NCBI GenBank assembly: GCA_006538405.1
Contig: BJKQ01000007.1
Span: 2,480,001 to 2,544,000 of the forward strand
Length of the DNA stretch: 64,000 nucleotides
Direction: 5' to 3'
From: Hansfordia pulvinata
Taxonomy: Eukaryota > Ascomycota > Sordariomycetes > Xylariales
The notes beneath the pieces were generated by a model. That model made no database searches and was not told the DNA's origin. It worked only from the letters and a program-made list of their open reading frames with translations. Below are positions 45,701 through 55,509 of this stretch, in pieces; within the stretch, counting starts at the first letter, position 1, and the number at the start of each line of letters is the position of its first letter. The translations under genes were made by a program, and so were the position numbers.

Positions 45701-47202
45701 CATCGCCATCCGGAGGACTCTCAGCCGTCGGGCCGCCTTGGCCGAGGATCCTCTGCCCAAAGGCCTGGACGTTGGTCAAGATACCCAAGCCTCCTGGGGC
45801 CGCTGGCGCTTGCCTACTCTGCGCCTTGGCCGCTTTTCGATGGCGTTTGGCCGCGATAACGCGCAGCCGTTCCTGTAAACACTCCTCTGGCCCTTTCTCA
45901 AGGAACTCCTTGAGGTAGTGCCGAGATGCGTAGAGGCGGTTCTCCTGGCCCGGTAGGCAGTCGTGTCCCGTATCCTCGTAGAAACCAAAGATCTCCATCT
46001 TGACGTGCTCCCCCAGCCTTAGGGGCGTGTGCGTAAAGTTGGAACTGAGGTACTCGGCCTTCTCGACGGCGCCTCTGAGGTCGCTCAGGAACGAGTGCAT
46101 CGTGTGGAGGTTCTCTGGGCCAAAGGAGGCGCAGTGTGCATGGTCGCTTTCGAGCGAAAATGCTTGCTCGGCCCTCGTCCCGATGAGACACGACTTGATG
46201 GAGCCGATGGGTGCGGTAAAATGCACCTCGTCAAAGTCGCTGGCACCTTGGCCCGTCAGCTGCGACTCGACCGTCTCGTAGAAAGTCCACAGCTTCATCT
46301 CGCTAGCAATGTCGGCGAACCGGTCATGCATGTCGGTGAGGTACCGACTCCCAACCTTCAGATCGCGCGTGATAGACTTGGGGAGGGGCTTTTCCAGGTA
46401 GAGAAGCTCCTGAATGCTCTCGCGCAGATTGGGCATAGACATGTAGCTGGAGCCGCGGTGGGGTGTTGCTGGAGGAGTCAATGAGTCTGTCCAGGATCAT
46501 TCGGAGGTATAGGAGCCGCAAAGACTCACCAAAGAATGTGATACCATGGCAATCAAACATGATGTGCCGGAGATTCTCACTCTTGCAAGCCTTCAGCAGC
46601 GCCTGCTTAGCCACGAGCCCGCCAATGCTGTGGCAGATGAAGAAGAGCGGCCGCGCCTTGGCCTTGTTGTCGCCGGTCGCCCGCACGCGCGAAACGTGCT
46701 GCAGCAGGTCATCGGCCGCCTGGTCGAGCGTGAATCCGTCGTGCAGCTCCCGGTGCCGGTACAGCATGACCCGTGCCTTGCTGACTTCTTTCCGGATGCC
46801 CTGCCGGATCCAGAGGTGCCTCGCTTTGGGCAGGTTGTGGTCCAAGGCGGGGGACAGCGACGTGGCCTCGGCGAGCTCTCTTACCGTCGGGAAGTTGCGC
46901 AGCTCCGCCGGCGACGGCAGCTCGAAATACCCGTCGGCCAGCGGGTCGCGAGCCCAAGTGTCGACCGGCGAGGCTCCGACGCATGGCACCGCAATAACGT
47001 CGACAGTCGTCTCGTTATAGCCCCGGCCGTTGATGTCGCCGTCAATGTGCTCAAACCCGGGCTCGGGGGCCCAGTGCGAGTGGCTGCTGCTCCGTGCCGA
47101 CTTGACCTCCAAACTGGACGCGCCGCCAGACTGCCATGATTTTCTGTTGGTGTTTTGCTGCGCGGCTCTTGTCGCCTGTGTTTGTTGGACTTGGGTGTTC
47201 AT
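42743..47202 (-). CDS. SesB-type alpha/beta hydrolase fused to fungal CorA-like membrane protein
   Basis: A 1308 aa protein from eight exons on the minus strand: 47202-46530, 46468-45252, 45189-45036, 44973-44383, 44329-44088, 44013-43588, 43484-43241 and 43122-42743; every phase agrees and no frame break occurs. About residues 65-350 form an alpha/beta hydrolase of the lipase/SesB type: nucleophile elbow FFICHSIGGLV (Ser192), then ITFFATPHRGS (residues 221-231) and a likely catalytic His in ESDHAHCASFG. A disordered Pro/Ser-rich linker follows (about 420-600). ARRTLDAYAYPALRDTYARD is a block seen in fungal CorA-like proteins. A charged, coiled-coil-like segment (about 960-1130) precedes transmembrane helix 1, the GMN motif of CorA (about 1156-1158) and helix 2 (LPASAAVVILSLILAF). 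A basic tail of about 105 residues ends the protein. SesB domains are effectors in fungal NLR-like proteins; a membrane-tethered, regulated lipase is one inference, an ion-transport role another. Confidence 0.88.
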
Positions 47203-48739
47203 GGTTGCGCGTTTCTCTGCCGGCGTTCTAGCTTCTCGAGCGCGACGCTGCTACCTATGGTTCGTGGACCATATCGCGCCGTGAGAGTGGTCCTTTGTGC
47301 GCAAGCGGCGTGATGGGCCAGACTAGAAATGCGCCCCCAATCCCTCGAGTGTTGTAAAAGAGTTGCCGTCTTGTGCTGGAGATCTAATAACCTCGGGACA
47401 GCCTTGTCGCCTTGTGCTTCAAGACAAAGCTGCGCCACTGACGAGACTTGCAAGCACCAGTCTGCCTGGAGCCGCAAGGCCCCGTTCACGTGCGGTCGTG
47501 TTCGTCCAGATGACCACCATCTTGCCAGGGCCTACTCCGCGCAGGGCGGCATGCGCGTTACCTCGGACGCCTCCGGGGGGCGCAATAGCAGTCAGCCTTG
47601 ACTGAAGGGGGTAAGATGGGCTGCGGGCGAAATGGGCGGCCCGCCCGGGATCGCGTCGCCATTGGCGGTTCGGCGTCAGCCGCTGCAAATGACACCCCTG
47701 TCGATGGGCTCTTGGGTTAGCAAGGGGAGATCAGCAGCTTGTCCCGAACCAGAAGATCTCGGGAGAGCGGCAACGACGGATCCTCGTTTCGTACAGCCAG
47801 CGAACGCCTACGAGCGCTATGTTTCCCATGTTTGTTAGTAGTGATAGGGCAAGTGCACCGGTTGAAGGCACGATGATTCTCGCAATGTCTCAATTACGCG
47901 TACGTGAGGGAAGCAGGCGACTTTGACTCACATGGGGTCAGCCGCAAGGCTGGACGGCTCGGAGCAGTGTACCTAAGAGCGAAAGGGGTTTGCACCGGAC
48001 GAGGCGCAGCCCACTCACGCCTCAAGTCGCACGATCTCGATGTTGTCCAGCCTTGCCAGCTCGGAAGATTGTAAGCGGGGACAGCCGCAATACGAGTAGA
48101 AGAATGAAGCGCGAGGCAATAGGCTGCGTCAGGACGAAGGACACGATCGCCCTCATCGACAGTGGGCTCAACCGGTTGAAGTCATGAGCCAGAGACGCGA
48201 TGGTGACATTGCCATGGAAGAGAGAATCGTTGGGTGATACCCCGCCAGGTAGGCAGTTCGGGCCGAACAATGTCCAATGCCTCTTCACTCCAGTGTCTTT
48301 AACGCATGTACTCGTACGTGGAGGTCCAAAGCTGGAATCGCGGAGTCGCGACTTCCAGAACAGAGGCTGGCACGAAGCAGACGCTCGGGAAGGTGCGGCG
48401 CAAGTGCCGACGCTGGAAGGCGCGACTGCGATGGTCAATCCTGCACGGTTTCTTCGAAGTGCCGGGGCGGGTGAGAAATCGGGGTACTTTCTACCCTGAA
48501 CACCACCACCGACGTTATCACCTCACCATCTACATGTCACATATGTGCGCAAGGAAGCAGCTGATTTACACTGCTTGAGGTTTCCTCAGCCTTTGCAAAC
48601 GACGCTTTCGAATTATCATTCACATGAAAACCCCAGGTTGCTACACCATCGCTGGTGAATGCGCTCCTATTACAAGACTCTCAGTCGGACGAATCAACCA
48701 TTGATGCACAGTGCTCGATGGCCTCACACCCGCGGCTCC
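47203..48739. other. Intergenic between two minus-strand genes
   Basis: The region is the promoter of the hydrolase-CorA gene and the 3' flank of the dehydratase gene. I see no coding sequence. ACGAGTA/TACTCGT motifs occur near 48092 and 48308. Confidence 0.5.
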
Positions 48740-49821
48740 TTACATGTGCCAAATGTCGCCAACGCGGAAGCCCTCAGGGAAAGGGTCGGCGGGGTGTAGC
48801 TTGTACGTGTGGTAGCCCGTGATCCAGGCGCTGCCCGTGATGGAAGGCACAATGGCATCCAGAGGGCCACACCTGGCCGTCGTCTCCCTGTCCTCCTCCA
48901 CACGCCCGACAAACTCGGTCCCGATCGGGCTGCGATGGCGCAGCTCTTCGCCCCGGCGCAGCTGGCCGCGCGCCGCCATGACGGCCATGCGTGCGCTCGT
49001 GCCCGTGCCGCAGGGGCAGCGGTCCAGCCGGCCGGGCGACACGACGACGGCGTTGCTGGCCTGCAGCACGCCCGGCGAGACGGCGACGGCGGGCTCCGTC
49101 AGCTCGACGATGGTGACTCCGCGGATCTCCGGGTTCTCGGGGTGCACAGGGTCCGTCTGCGCCTGCACCGCCCGCTTGATACGCTCGCCCAACTCGACCA
49201 GCCGCCGCCCGTGGTCCGGCCGGACCTCCAGCCCGAGATCGCGCATCGCGGGCGCGTCCTGCCGCAGATCGACCAGGGCGTAGAACATGCCCCCCAGGCA
49301 ATGTCGACCTTGATCTCGCCCAGCCCCGGGACGTCGACGGGCACGTCCAGCGCCCACGCAAAGCACGGCACGTTGCGGAAAGTGACAGCCTCGACGCGCC
49401 CACCCTGGCACCGCGCGCTGACTTCGACGAGCCCCGCCGCCGTGTCCAGCGTGAGCTCCGTCACGGGCTCTGCCATGGGCACCATGCCCGTCTCAAGCAG
49501 CACCGTCACCCTCGCGATCGTGTTGCCCCCGGACATGGGCGGATATTCCTCGTGCTCCATGATGAGCAGACCCGCGTCGGCGCGCGGGTCGCAGGGGCTC
49601 AAGACGATGTTGGCGCACATGGCGGGCTTGCCCCGCGGCTCCTGGAGCAGCAGCTGGCGCATCTGGTCCTGCTCAGCCTCGAAGCGGATCTTCTTGTCGA
49701 ACATGGTCCTCGCACCCTTGATGTCGCGCACGCCGCCCACGACGACGTCGCCAGGCTCCCCCGCGCAGTGCACGCCCACGACGCTGATGGCGCGCGTTGC
49801 CGTCGAGGGGATTACCGGCAT
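48740..49821 (-). CDS. Proline racemase superfamily enzyme, probably trans-3-hydroxy-L-proline dehydratase; one base missing
   Basis: Likely dehydrates trans-3-hydroxy-L-proline to delta1-pyrroline-2-carboxylate; cytosolic, no targeting signal. The gene is intronless, about 360 aa, starting at the ATG at 49821 (MPVIPSTATRAISVVG). Conserved blocks: VGVHCAGEPGDVV, PCDPRADAGLLIMEHEEYPPM, SGGNTIARVTVLLETGM, then in the second frame MFYALVDLRQDAPAMRD, CPCGTGTSARMA, RSPIGTEFVGRV and SITGSAWITGYH. The two active-site positions read Ser97 (MSGGN) and Cys (PCGTGTSAR). True proline racemases have Cys/Cys, so racemase activity is unlikely; Ser/Cys or Thr/Cys members are dehydratases or 4-hydroxyproline epimerases. 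The frame breaks at the six-base run 49290-49295; a seventh base restores VDIAWGGMFYALVD. It is divergent from a probable pyrroline-2-carboxylate reductase gene, supporting the dehydratase call. Confidence 0.85.
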
Positions 49822-51127
49822 GGCGCTGCCACCTCTTGCGGGGGTTGTACGTGGGTTACGGGTGGTGAAAAGGGGCAAAGAGGCACACAAAATGGAAGAA
49901 CAGTCCCTCGTAAGTTCGACAATCGGCCCAGGCGTGCTCAAGCGTGTCTTGGACTTCTTTTGGTGTGGTGGCCTTCAATGACAATGCGGATGAAATAGCT
50001 TTCGGATGTGTATACGCGGTATTACAGCACGACATAGTGTTCACCGTGCCTACAGCAGTCGTCTTTATACACATGGCCACGACTTCATTTGCTGTTCATT
50101 CCCGCTATTAGCTATCTTGCAGAACAGAGGCCCCTCGACAAGTCGGTACCGCATTCCGCAGCCCGGCCTTGACCCTCTCTTCCGAACCGATGACCCCTGG
50201 CCTTGGCTGACGAACCAAAGAGCACCGAGAAGGAGCAAACAAAGAGATAGACAGACAAACACATCGGCTATCTCCCTCGGCACCCCGCGCCCTCCATGCA
50301 ACCTCGACTACGGCCAGGCAAGCGAGGGCGCGAATGTTTATATCCCCGAACGGGCAGCGGCATCCGGGCGACGAGGTTAGCGTAGCCGTCGACGGTGGGG
50401 AGCCGGGGCGGTCTCCCGTGTCGCGGCGGGAGTCGAAGCCGGCCTGCGCCATTACAACCCCCTCCGCTCCTGCATTGTGATCCCACATAGGTCTGTTCCA
50501 GACTCTCAGGGTGTGGCTAGCTTCGACGATGTTACGTACATGGGACCCCCGCAGACATGTTCAGGGCTCGGCTGCCAGTGGGCCAGCACAATCGTGAGAG
50601 AAGGGGTGGGTGGTCGGGCGACATGAGTATGCTGGACCGGGAGCGGGGCCGGTCCCAAGAGCCCCAAACTCGGCTCCGCACCCGACTTTTCTCCAACGGG
50701 AGGGCTCCCGAGTTTTCTTGGGGAGCGGGAGGGCGGAGGCGGCAAAGAGTATCCACTAACTGCTTTAGTTTCTGCATGAGTCTAGCCTTCAAGGAAACGG
50801 GCGGGATGTAAGTGAGGATCGCAGAATTCGGGATTGGTACAAGGGGGTCGGACACAAGGGGTAAAGACAAGAGTTTGCGAGAAAGACAGAGAGAGAGAAG
50901 AGCCGGCCCCTGAATCGATGATCTGGTTGGATTCTCCGATTCTCTCGCGCTTGGGGAGTCTTTGCCAGACCAAGGGACCTGGAAAGATCTTGCCAGACAG
51001 CCAAGGGGGATGCATCGAGAGAGGCCCGCCTCTCTTCGTGTGTGTGTCTTTCTCTCTGGCCCGCTCTTCCTTCTCTTGAAGCAACTTCACACCCCACTGT
51101 TCCGCTGAAACCGCCGACGAGAACACC
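49822..51127. promoter_or_regulatory. Divergent promoter region of the hydroxyproline gene pair
   Basis: The 1.3 kb between the dehydratase and reductase genes has no supported ORF. CGG-N3-CCG at 50358-50366 has the form of a Zn2Cys6 site, but such matches arise by chance in GC-rich DNA. CT-rich DNA (51035-51080) lies just before the reductase ATG. Confidence 0.4.
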
Positions 51128-52492
51128 ATGACGAAGACAGCGGCGAACGGCGGCAGCGGCCACGGCGAAGGCTCTATCGCGGTCAACGACGCCGCTGTCT
51201 ACGAGCTGCTGATCAGCCTCTCGCGGGCCGAGACAGCGGGCATCCAGCGCGCTCTCGAGGCCGCCATGGACGCCGTGACCAGAGCCCCGACGGCGAGCAC
51301 AAGAGCCGACGACCCGAGCAGCGGCAGCAGCAGCGATGAGAAAGACGGAGGAGAGGCACAGTACCAGCCTCCCCCGGGCATCGTCAACCGGCCCGACGGG
51401 CAGAAGGTGCTCTTCCGCCCCTTCACCTCCCCGCGGGCCGTGGGCGCCAAGCTGGTCGTCCACGCGGCCCCCTCCCCCGAGCGCGGCGGCGGCGCGGAGC
51501 CTCTGCACGGCGCCGTCGTCGTGCTCGACCCCGCGGGGCGCCCGCGGGGCCTGCTCGGCGCCGAGGAGCTGACGGGCTTCCGCACCGCGCTGAGCGCGCT
51601 TGGCCCTCTGGCCCGGCGGCTCGCCGTGGGCCGGGTCGTCGTCTTCGGCGCGGGGAAGCAGGCCCTCTGGCACGCGCGCCTGGCGCTCCGGCTGCGCGGG
51701 GCCGAGGTCGAGGAGGTCGTCGTCGTGTGCCGCGGCGGCCGGGGCAGCAGCAGCCAGCGCAGGGCCGAGGAGCTGGTCGCCACGGTGGAGCGGGAGTGCG
51801 CTCTGTACGGGTGGAGGGAGGAGGGGGAGAAGCCGCTGCGCATGACCGTCGCCTCGGCGCAGGACGACGACGTGCCGGCGCTGCTGCGGGCCGCCGACGT
51901 CGTGTGCTGCACCGTTGGGTCGACCAGCCCGCTGTTCTCGCTGGCAGACCTGATGGGGGACCAGGCTGGCGGCGGCGGCGACGGCGACGGCGACGGCGGG
52001 CTTCAAGGAGCGGCAGCGGCGGCTGCAGCTACGGGGAGTAGGACGGCGCCTCCGCCCCTAGTCACGGCCGTCGGGTCGTGGCAGGCCGGCATGATCGAGC
52101 TGGACCCAGCGCTCGTGCGGCACGCGGCGAGGGCGTCGCGGTCTACTACGACAACGACGGGAACGGGCGCGTCGGGCGAGGGCGGCGCCGCGCTGTTCAT
52201 GGTGGACGACCGCGCCGAGAGCTTGGTCAAGACGGGCGAGTGCGTCCAGAGCGGGCTGGCCGCGGACGAGGTGCTGCAGCTCGGCGAGGTGCTCCGCCGG
52301 CTTGGCGAGGAGGAAGGGGTGGAAGGGTCTCCGAGCGAAGGAAAAGGGGGTGGAGGACTGCGCGCAGCCGTGGAGAGCGGGCTCGTCGTCTACAAGGTGG
52401 TCGGCGTCAGCGCCACCGACCTCGCGGCGGCGGGCGAGATTCTCCGGCTGGCTGGGGAGAAGGGCGTCGGGCTGCCGATACCAGGCTTCTGA
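51128..52492 (+). CDS. Ornithine cyclodeaminase/mu-crystallin family, probable delta1-pyrroline-2-carboxylate reductase
   Basis: An intronless 454 aa protein; ATG at 51128 in context CACCATGA. The family includes NAD(P)H-dependent ketimine reductases as well as true ornithine cyclodeaminases. Seen here: an N-terminal helical segment (VNDAAVYELLISLSRAETA), the family block GIVNRPDGQKVLFRPF followed by VGAKLVVHA, LLGAEELTGFRTALSALG (the usual ELTALRTAA block), and a Rossmann nucleotide-binding motif VVVFGAGKQALWHARL near residue 173. AADVVCCTVGSTSPLF and VTAVGSWQAGMIELDP are the later conserved blocks. It is longer than usual (bacterial members about 320 aa) because of Gly/Asp/Ser-rich insertions near residues 60-80, 280-300 and 335-350. 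It lies head to head with a proline-racemase-superfamily dehydratase, the same pairing as in bacterial trans-3-hydroxyproline catabolism, where a member of this family reduces delta1-pyrroline-2-carboxylate to L-proline. That role is therefore inferred. Confidence 0.87.
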   Translation: MTKTAANGGSGHGEGSIAVNDAAVYELLISLSRAETAGIQRALEAAMDAVTRAPTASTRADDPSSGSSSDEKDGGEAQYQPPPGIVNRPDGQKVLFRPFTSPRAVGAKLVVHAAPSPERGGGAEPLHGAVVVLDPAGRPRGLLGAEELTGFRTALSALGPLARRLAVGRVVVFGAGKQALWHARLALRLRGAEVEEVVVVCRGGRGSSSQRRAEELVATVERECALYGWREEGEKPLRMTVASAQDDDVPALLRAADVVCCTVGSTSPLFSLADLMGDQAGGGGDGDGDGGLQGAAAAAAATGSRTAPPPLVTAVGSWQAGMIELDPALVRHAARASRSTTTTTGTGASGEGGAALFMVDDRAESLVKTGECVQSGLAADEVLQLGEVLRRLGEEEGVEGSPSEGKGGGGLRAAVESGLVVYKVVGVSATDLAAAGEILRLAGEKGVGLPIPGF

Positions 52493-53542
52493 AGTTGTAT
52501 TGCGTACTCGGACGACGTGCCGTTCTTCTCTCCGGACGTTCTTTGCCTCTGCGGCCTGAATCCCAGGAGCTGAATCGGGCCGTGTAGTGAGGCATTAGCA
52601 GACCGGCCTCGGTGATCATCGCCCAGCACTATCGCAATGTTTCCCTGGACGACTTTCGCCTTAGCCATCGACAATCTCATAGAGTGCCCTCGGAAGTACG
52701 CACCTGGGGTAGAAGCTGCGCGCAATAAGACAATAAGACACAGAACCAAGCAGGGAAAACGCGGTGAGGCGATCCAGGGTCTTCGAAGATCACCACCAGT
52801 ATCTCCGGAACACGGGCACCTCCGGCGCCTGGGGTCTTGTCTGAGTCGTCGGGACACGCGTCTATGCTTCGTACGTCACAAGCTACCTACTCTTCCGACA
52901 CACGCATGACCCTACTATCGGTCTCTATAAGCATGAATCCATGGATGCAACTCTGGAGAGAGAAATACCGCATCGAGCCGTCCTGGATTCCCTCCCTTCC
53001 TGGCCCGAGCACGTCGCGTGGCTTGTAGATAGGCAGCTCATCCGCCGCCAGCAGAGAGTCGTCAGCACGGATCGGAGGCAGGCCAGATGGAATATCTGGA
53101 CCCATCGCTTAAGCTAACCGCGCTTCCCTGGCCCCCACGCTTCGGGATACCGGTGGCTGAGCATGGGCGAGGCGACGCATGATACGGGTCTCATGGGTCA
53201 ACGGGATCCTCATCTCTCTACCGATTGGCAAGAAGCTTCCCGAGATGTACGGAGTCTCACAGCGGAAGCGCCCGAATCGGCCGGTCGAGCCACTGGCGCC
53301 GAAAACACAGGATCTAAATCGATAAGCAAGTAGAGATCTGGCCAGCAGTGCAGGTTGGGCGAGCACACCCCAAGTAAAAAAAAATAGAGATTGAGATAGA
53401 GGTGGAAATGCTACTGGGCGATACCAGAGTTAGACGTATCAAGGGTTGAGAAGTGGCAGTACGAACCTCCCTCTTCCTGCCCTGGCCCCTATCCCCCCTT
53501 TTTTTTAACCCCACAGAGTAAAAAGACCCCCTCATCCCCCCA
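52493..53542. other. Intergenic between convergent reductase and Zn2Cys6 regulator genes
   Basis: Contains the 3' flanks of both genes. No coding sequence or notable motif is seen beyond A- and T-runs near 53370-53390 and 53500. Confidence 0.55.
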
Positions 53543-55509
53543 TCACGTCAGGGAAAGCTTCCACCCAAGCGAGTCGATGACGACCTGCCAGTCGTCCGGC
53601 CGCGCGGGCGCCGCCGTCTCCCCGGCAAAGTCCCGCGTGTGCCACACGGCCCCGAGCGCCCGCAGCACCGTCGCGATGCTGCTGACCGGCCACCGGTCCT
53701 CGAGCCGCTGGAACAGCCCCACGGCCGCCTTGCGCTGCGCGTCGTCCACGCTGACGCAGCCCGCCATGAACAGCGGCCACATGGGAAACATGCGTCGCGG
53801 CAGCCGCCGCCGGTGCACGACGGCACGCAGCCGCTCCAGCAGCCTCTCGCGCAGGGCGGCCACCTTCGCGTGCGCCGCGGGCCGCTGGAAGACGGCCAGC
53901 TGTAGGTACACGAGCGCCGCCAGCCGGAAGCACTCGCAGCTCTCGCGCAGGTAGCCGTCCACGTCGTCTCGGACCTCCACCGCGGACTGCGCGATCTTGC
54001 GCTCCAGCGCGGCCCCGGCCAGCCTCGCCTGGTCCGCTGACGAGAAGGAGGGGTGGTTGCTTGGTCTGCTGCTGCCGGCCACCACTTCACTATTGTCACC
54101 GTCACCGTTGTCGTCGTTCCCATCGTTGTCTTCGTCGCCGTTGCCTCCGTCTTCAATATTGTCGTCGCTATCGTCCACGTCGTCCTCGAGCTTGGAGATT
54201 TGGAAGATGCAGTCGAGCAGCTCGATGGAGCAGCCCAGGTTGGGGTCCACGAGCTCCCTCGCTTGCTTTCCCTGAGCCATGCGCGCCGCCTCGAGCCTCG
54301 CAAACGCCTCGTCGGCCAGAATCTTGTTGTTGGCCGCGCTTGTCGCTGTCGTCGTCGTCATTGCCGTTCTCATCGCCCCCGTCGTCCGTCTGTGCAGCTT
54401 CTTCTCCTCCTTCCTCTTCCTCCTCTTCGGCACCGTCGTCCTCATCATCACGTACCGGAACTGACTGTACCGCAGCGCGGCCGCCGCGCAGTCCGCGCCC
54501 ACCCAGTCCCCAGCGCGTCGAGGATGGCCAGCGCCCCGCCCACGTGCTGAAGCCACGTCGAGTGCGACCCCTGCGCAATGTCCAGCGACGTCAGCAGCAC
54601 GCACGTCAGCAGGCTCTCCTCCGCCCTCTCCTCCGCGTGCCCCTCCCGCAGGTTCTCTTGCAGCTGGCTCAGCGCCCGCAGCTTGTAGTATTCCCTCGCC
54701 TCAGCGTACTTGCCACTGTCTTCCTGCGCTGTCTTTGACGAAGTCGACGACAATTGTATAAACGATTGCCTTCCACCCCTTGCCCACTCCAGAGCGCTCA
54801 TAGCCAGCACTGTCGACCGGAGCGAGCCCCCTCCCCGAGGAACATGCGCGGTAGCACCCGGTGCAGGAACAGGTTCGACCCGTGCGGGATGTAGGCCCTG
54901 CAATCGCCGACGACTTCGTGGTCTATGCAGGGGAGTTACTAAGTCAGGTACGTGGGTGGTATGAAAAGGGGCGGAATCACAGCATAGCCCGTAAGATGAA
55001 GGGGAGAAAGGGGGGGGGGGTTGCGTACAATATTGTATCAACGCGTTTTCCGTGCTGGCGTCACAGTATGGCGACCCGCCGTCTGGGAAAATGGCCAGCG
55101 CGAGCGACGGGCCCGGGGCCCCGCTCGGCCGCAAGATCCCCTCTACCTCCTCCGACAGCACCGGCTCTCGATCCACCCGGGACACGGAACTCGGGGCGTA
55201 CTCGGCGCAAAAGGCCCGCACGTCGCTCTTGGTCAGGTGGAGGAATGGGAACGAAGCGGGGCCCTGGCCAATGCCCTCGCCATCACCCTCGCCCTCGCAG
55301 TCAGCACCTGTCGCCAGAGGCAGCAGCGTGTGGTCCCCCGCAGCGACGATGACGGCGCGCGAAAGCGAGATGGGGCTCGGCCGTCGCCAGACGCAGGCCA
55401 TGCCCCTTCGCGTGCAGCCCGCGCACGCCGGCTTGGTCTCGTCGCACTGCTGCTTGCGCCGCCGACACTCGAGACAGCCATTGCGGCTTCGCGCCCCTTT
55501 GGAAGCCAT
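53543..55509 (-). CDS. Zn2Cys6 transcription factor, two one-base frame breaks
   Basis: A probable nuclear DNA-binding regulator of about 620 aa on the minus strand. Exon 1 is 55509-55029 and exon 2 starts at 54922; the intron has a GTACGC donor and a TAG acceptor in phase 1. The N-terminus MASKGARSRNG is followed by the zinc cluster CLECRRRKQQCDETKPAC and CTRRGMAC, with spacing C-x2-C-x6-C-x6-C-x2-C-x6-C. The rest is the helical regulatory region of fungal-specific factors: DCRAYIPHGSNLFLHRVLPR, TVLAMSALEWARGG, EYYKLRALSQLQENL, CVLLTSLDIAQGSHSTW and AILDALG. Breaks occur at about 54827-54836 (GGGGAGGGGG on the coding strand) and 54509-54512 (GGGG); one G at each restores the full protein ending at 53543. 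An acidic Asp/Asn-rich stretch lies near residue 400. It sits 1 kb from the reductase gene and 1.8 kb from a permease gene, so pathway-specific regulation of that cluster is inferred. Confidence 0.85.

Noticed and set aside
49285..49300. Programmed ribosomal frameshift in the dehydratase gene
   Set aside because: The same one-base deficit occurs in five unrelated genes, and no slippery heptamer with a downstream structure is evident; assembly base loss explains all of them.
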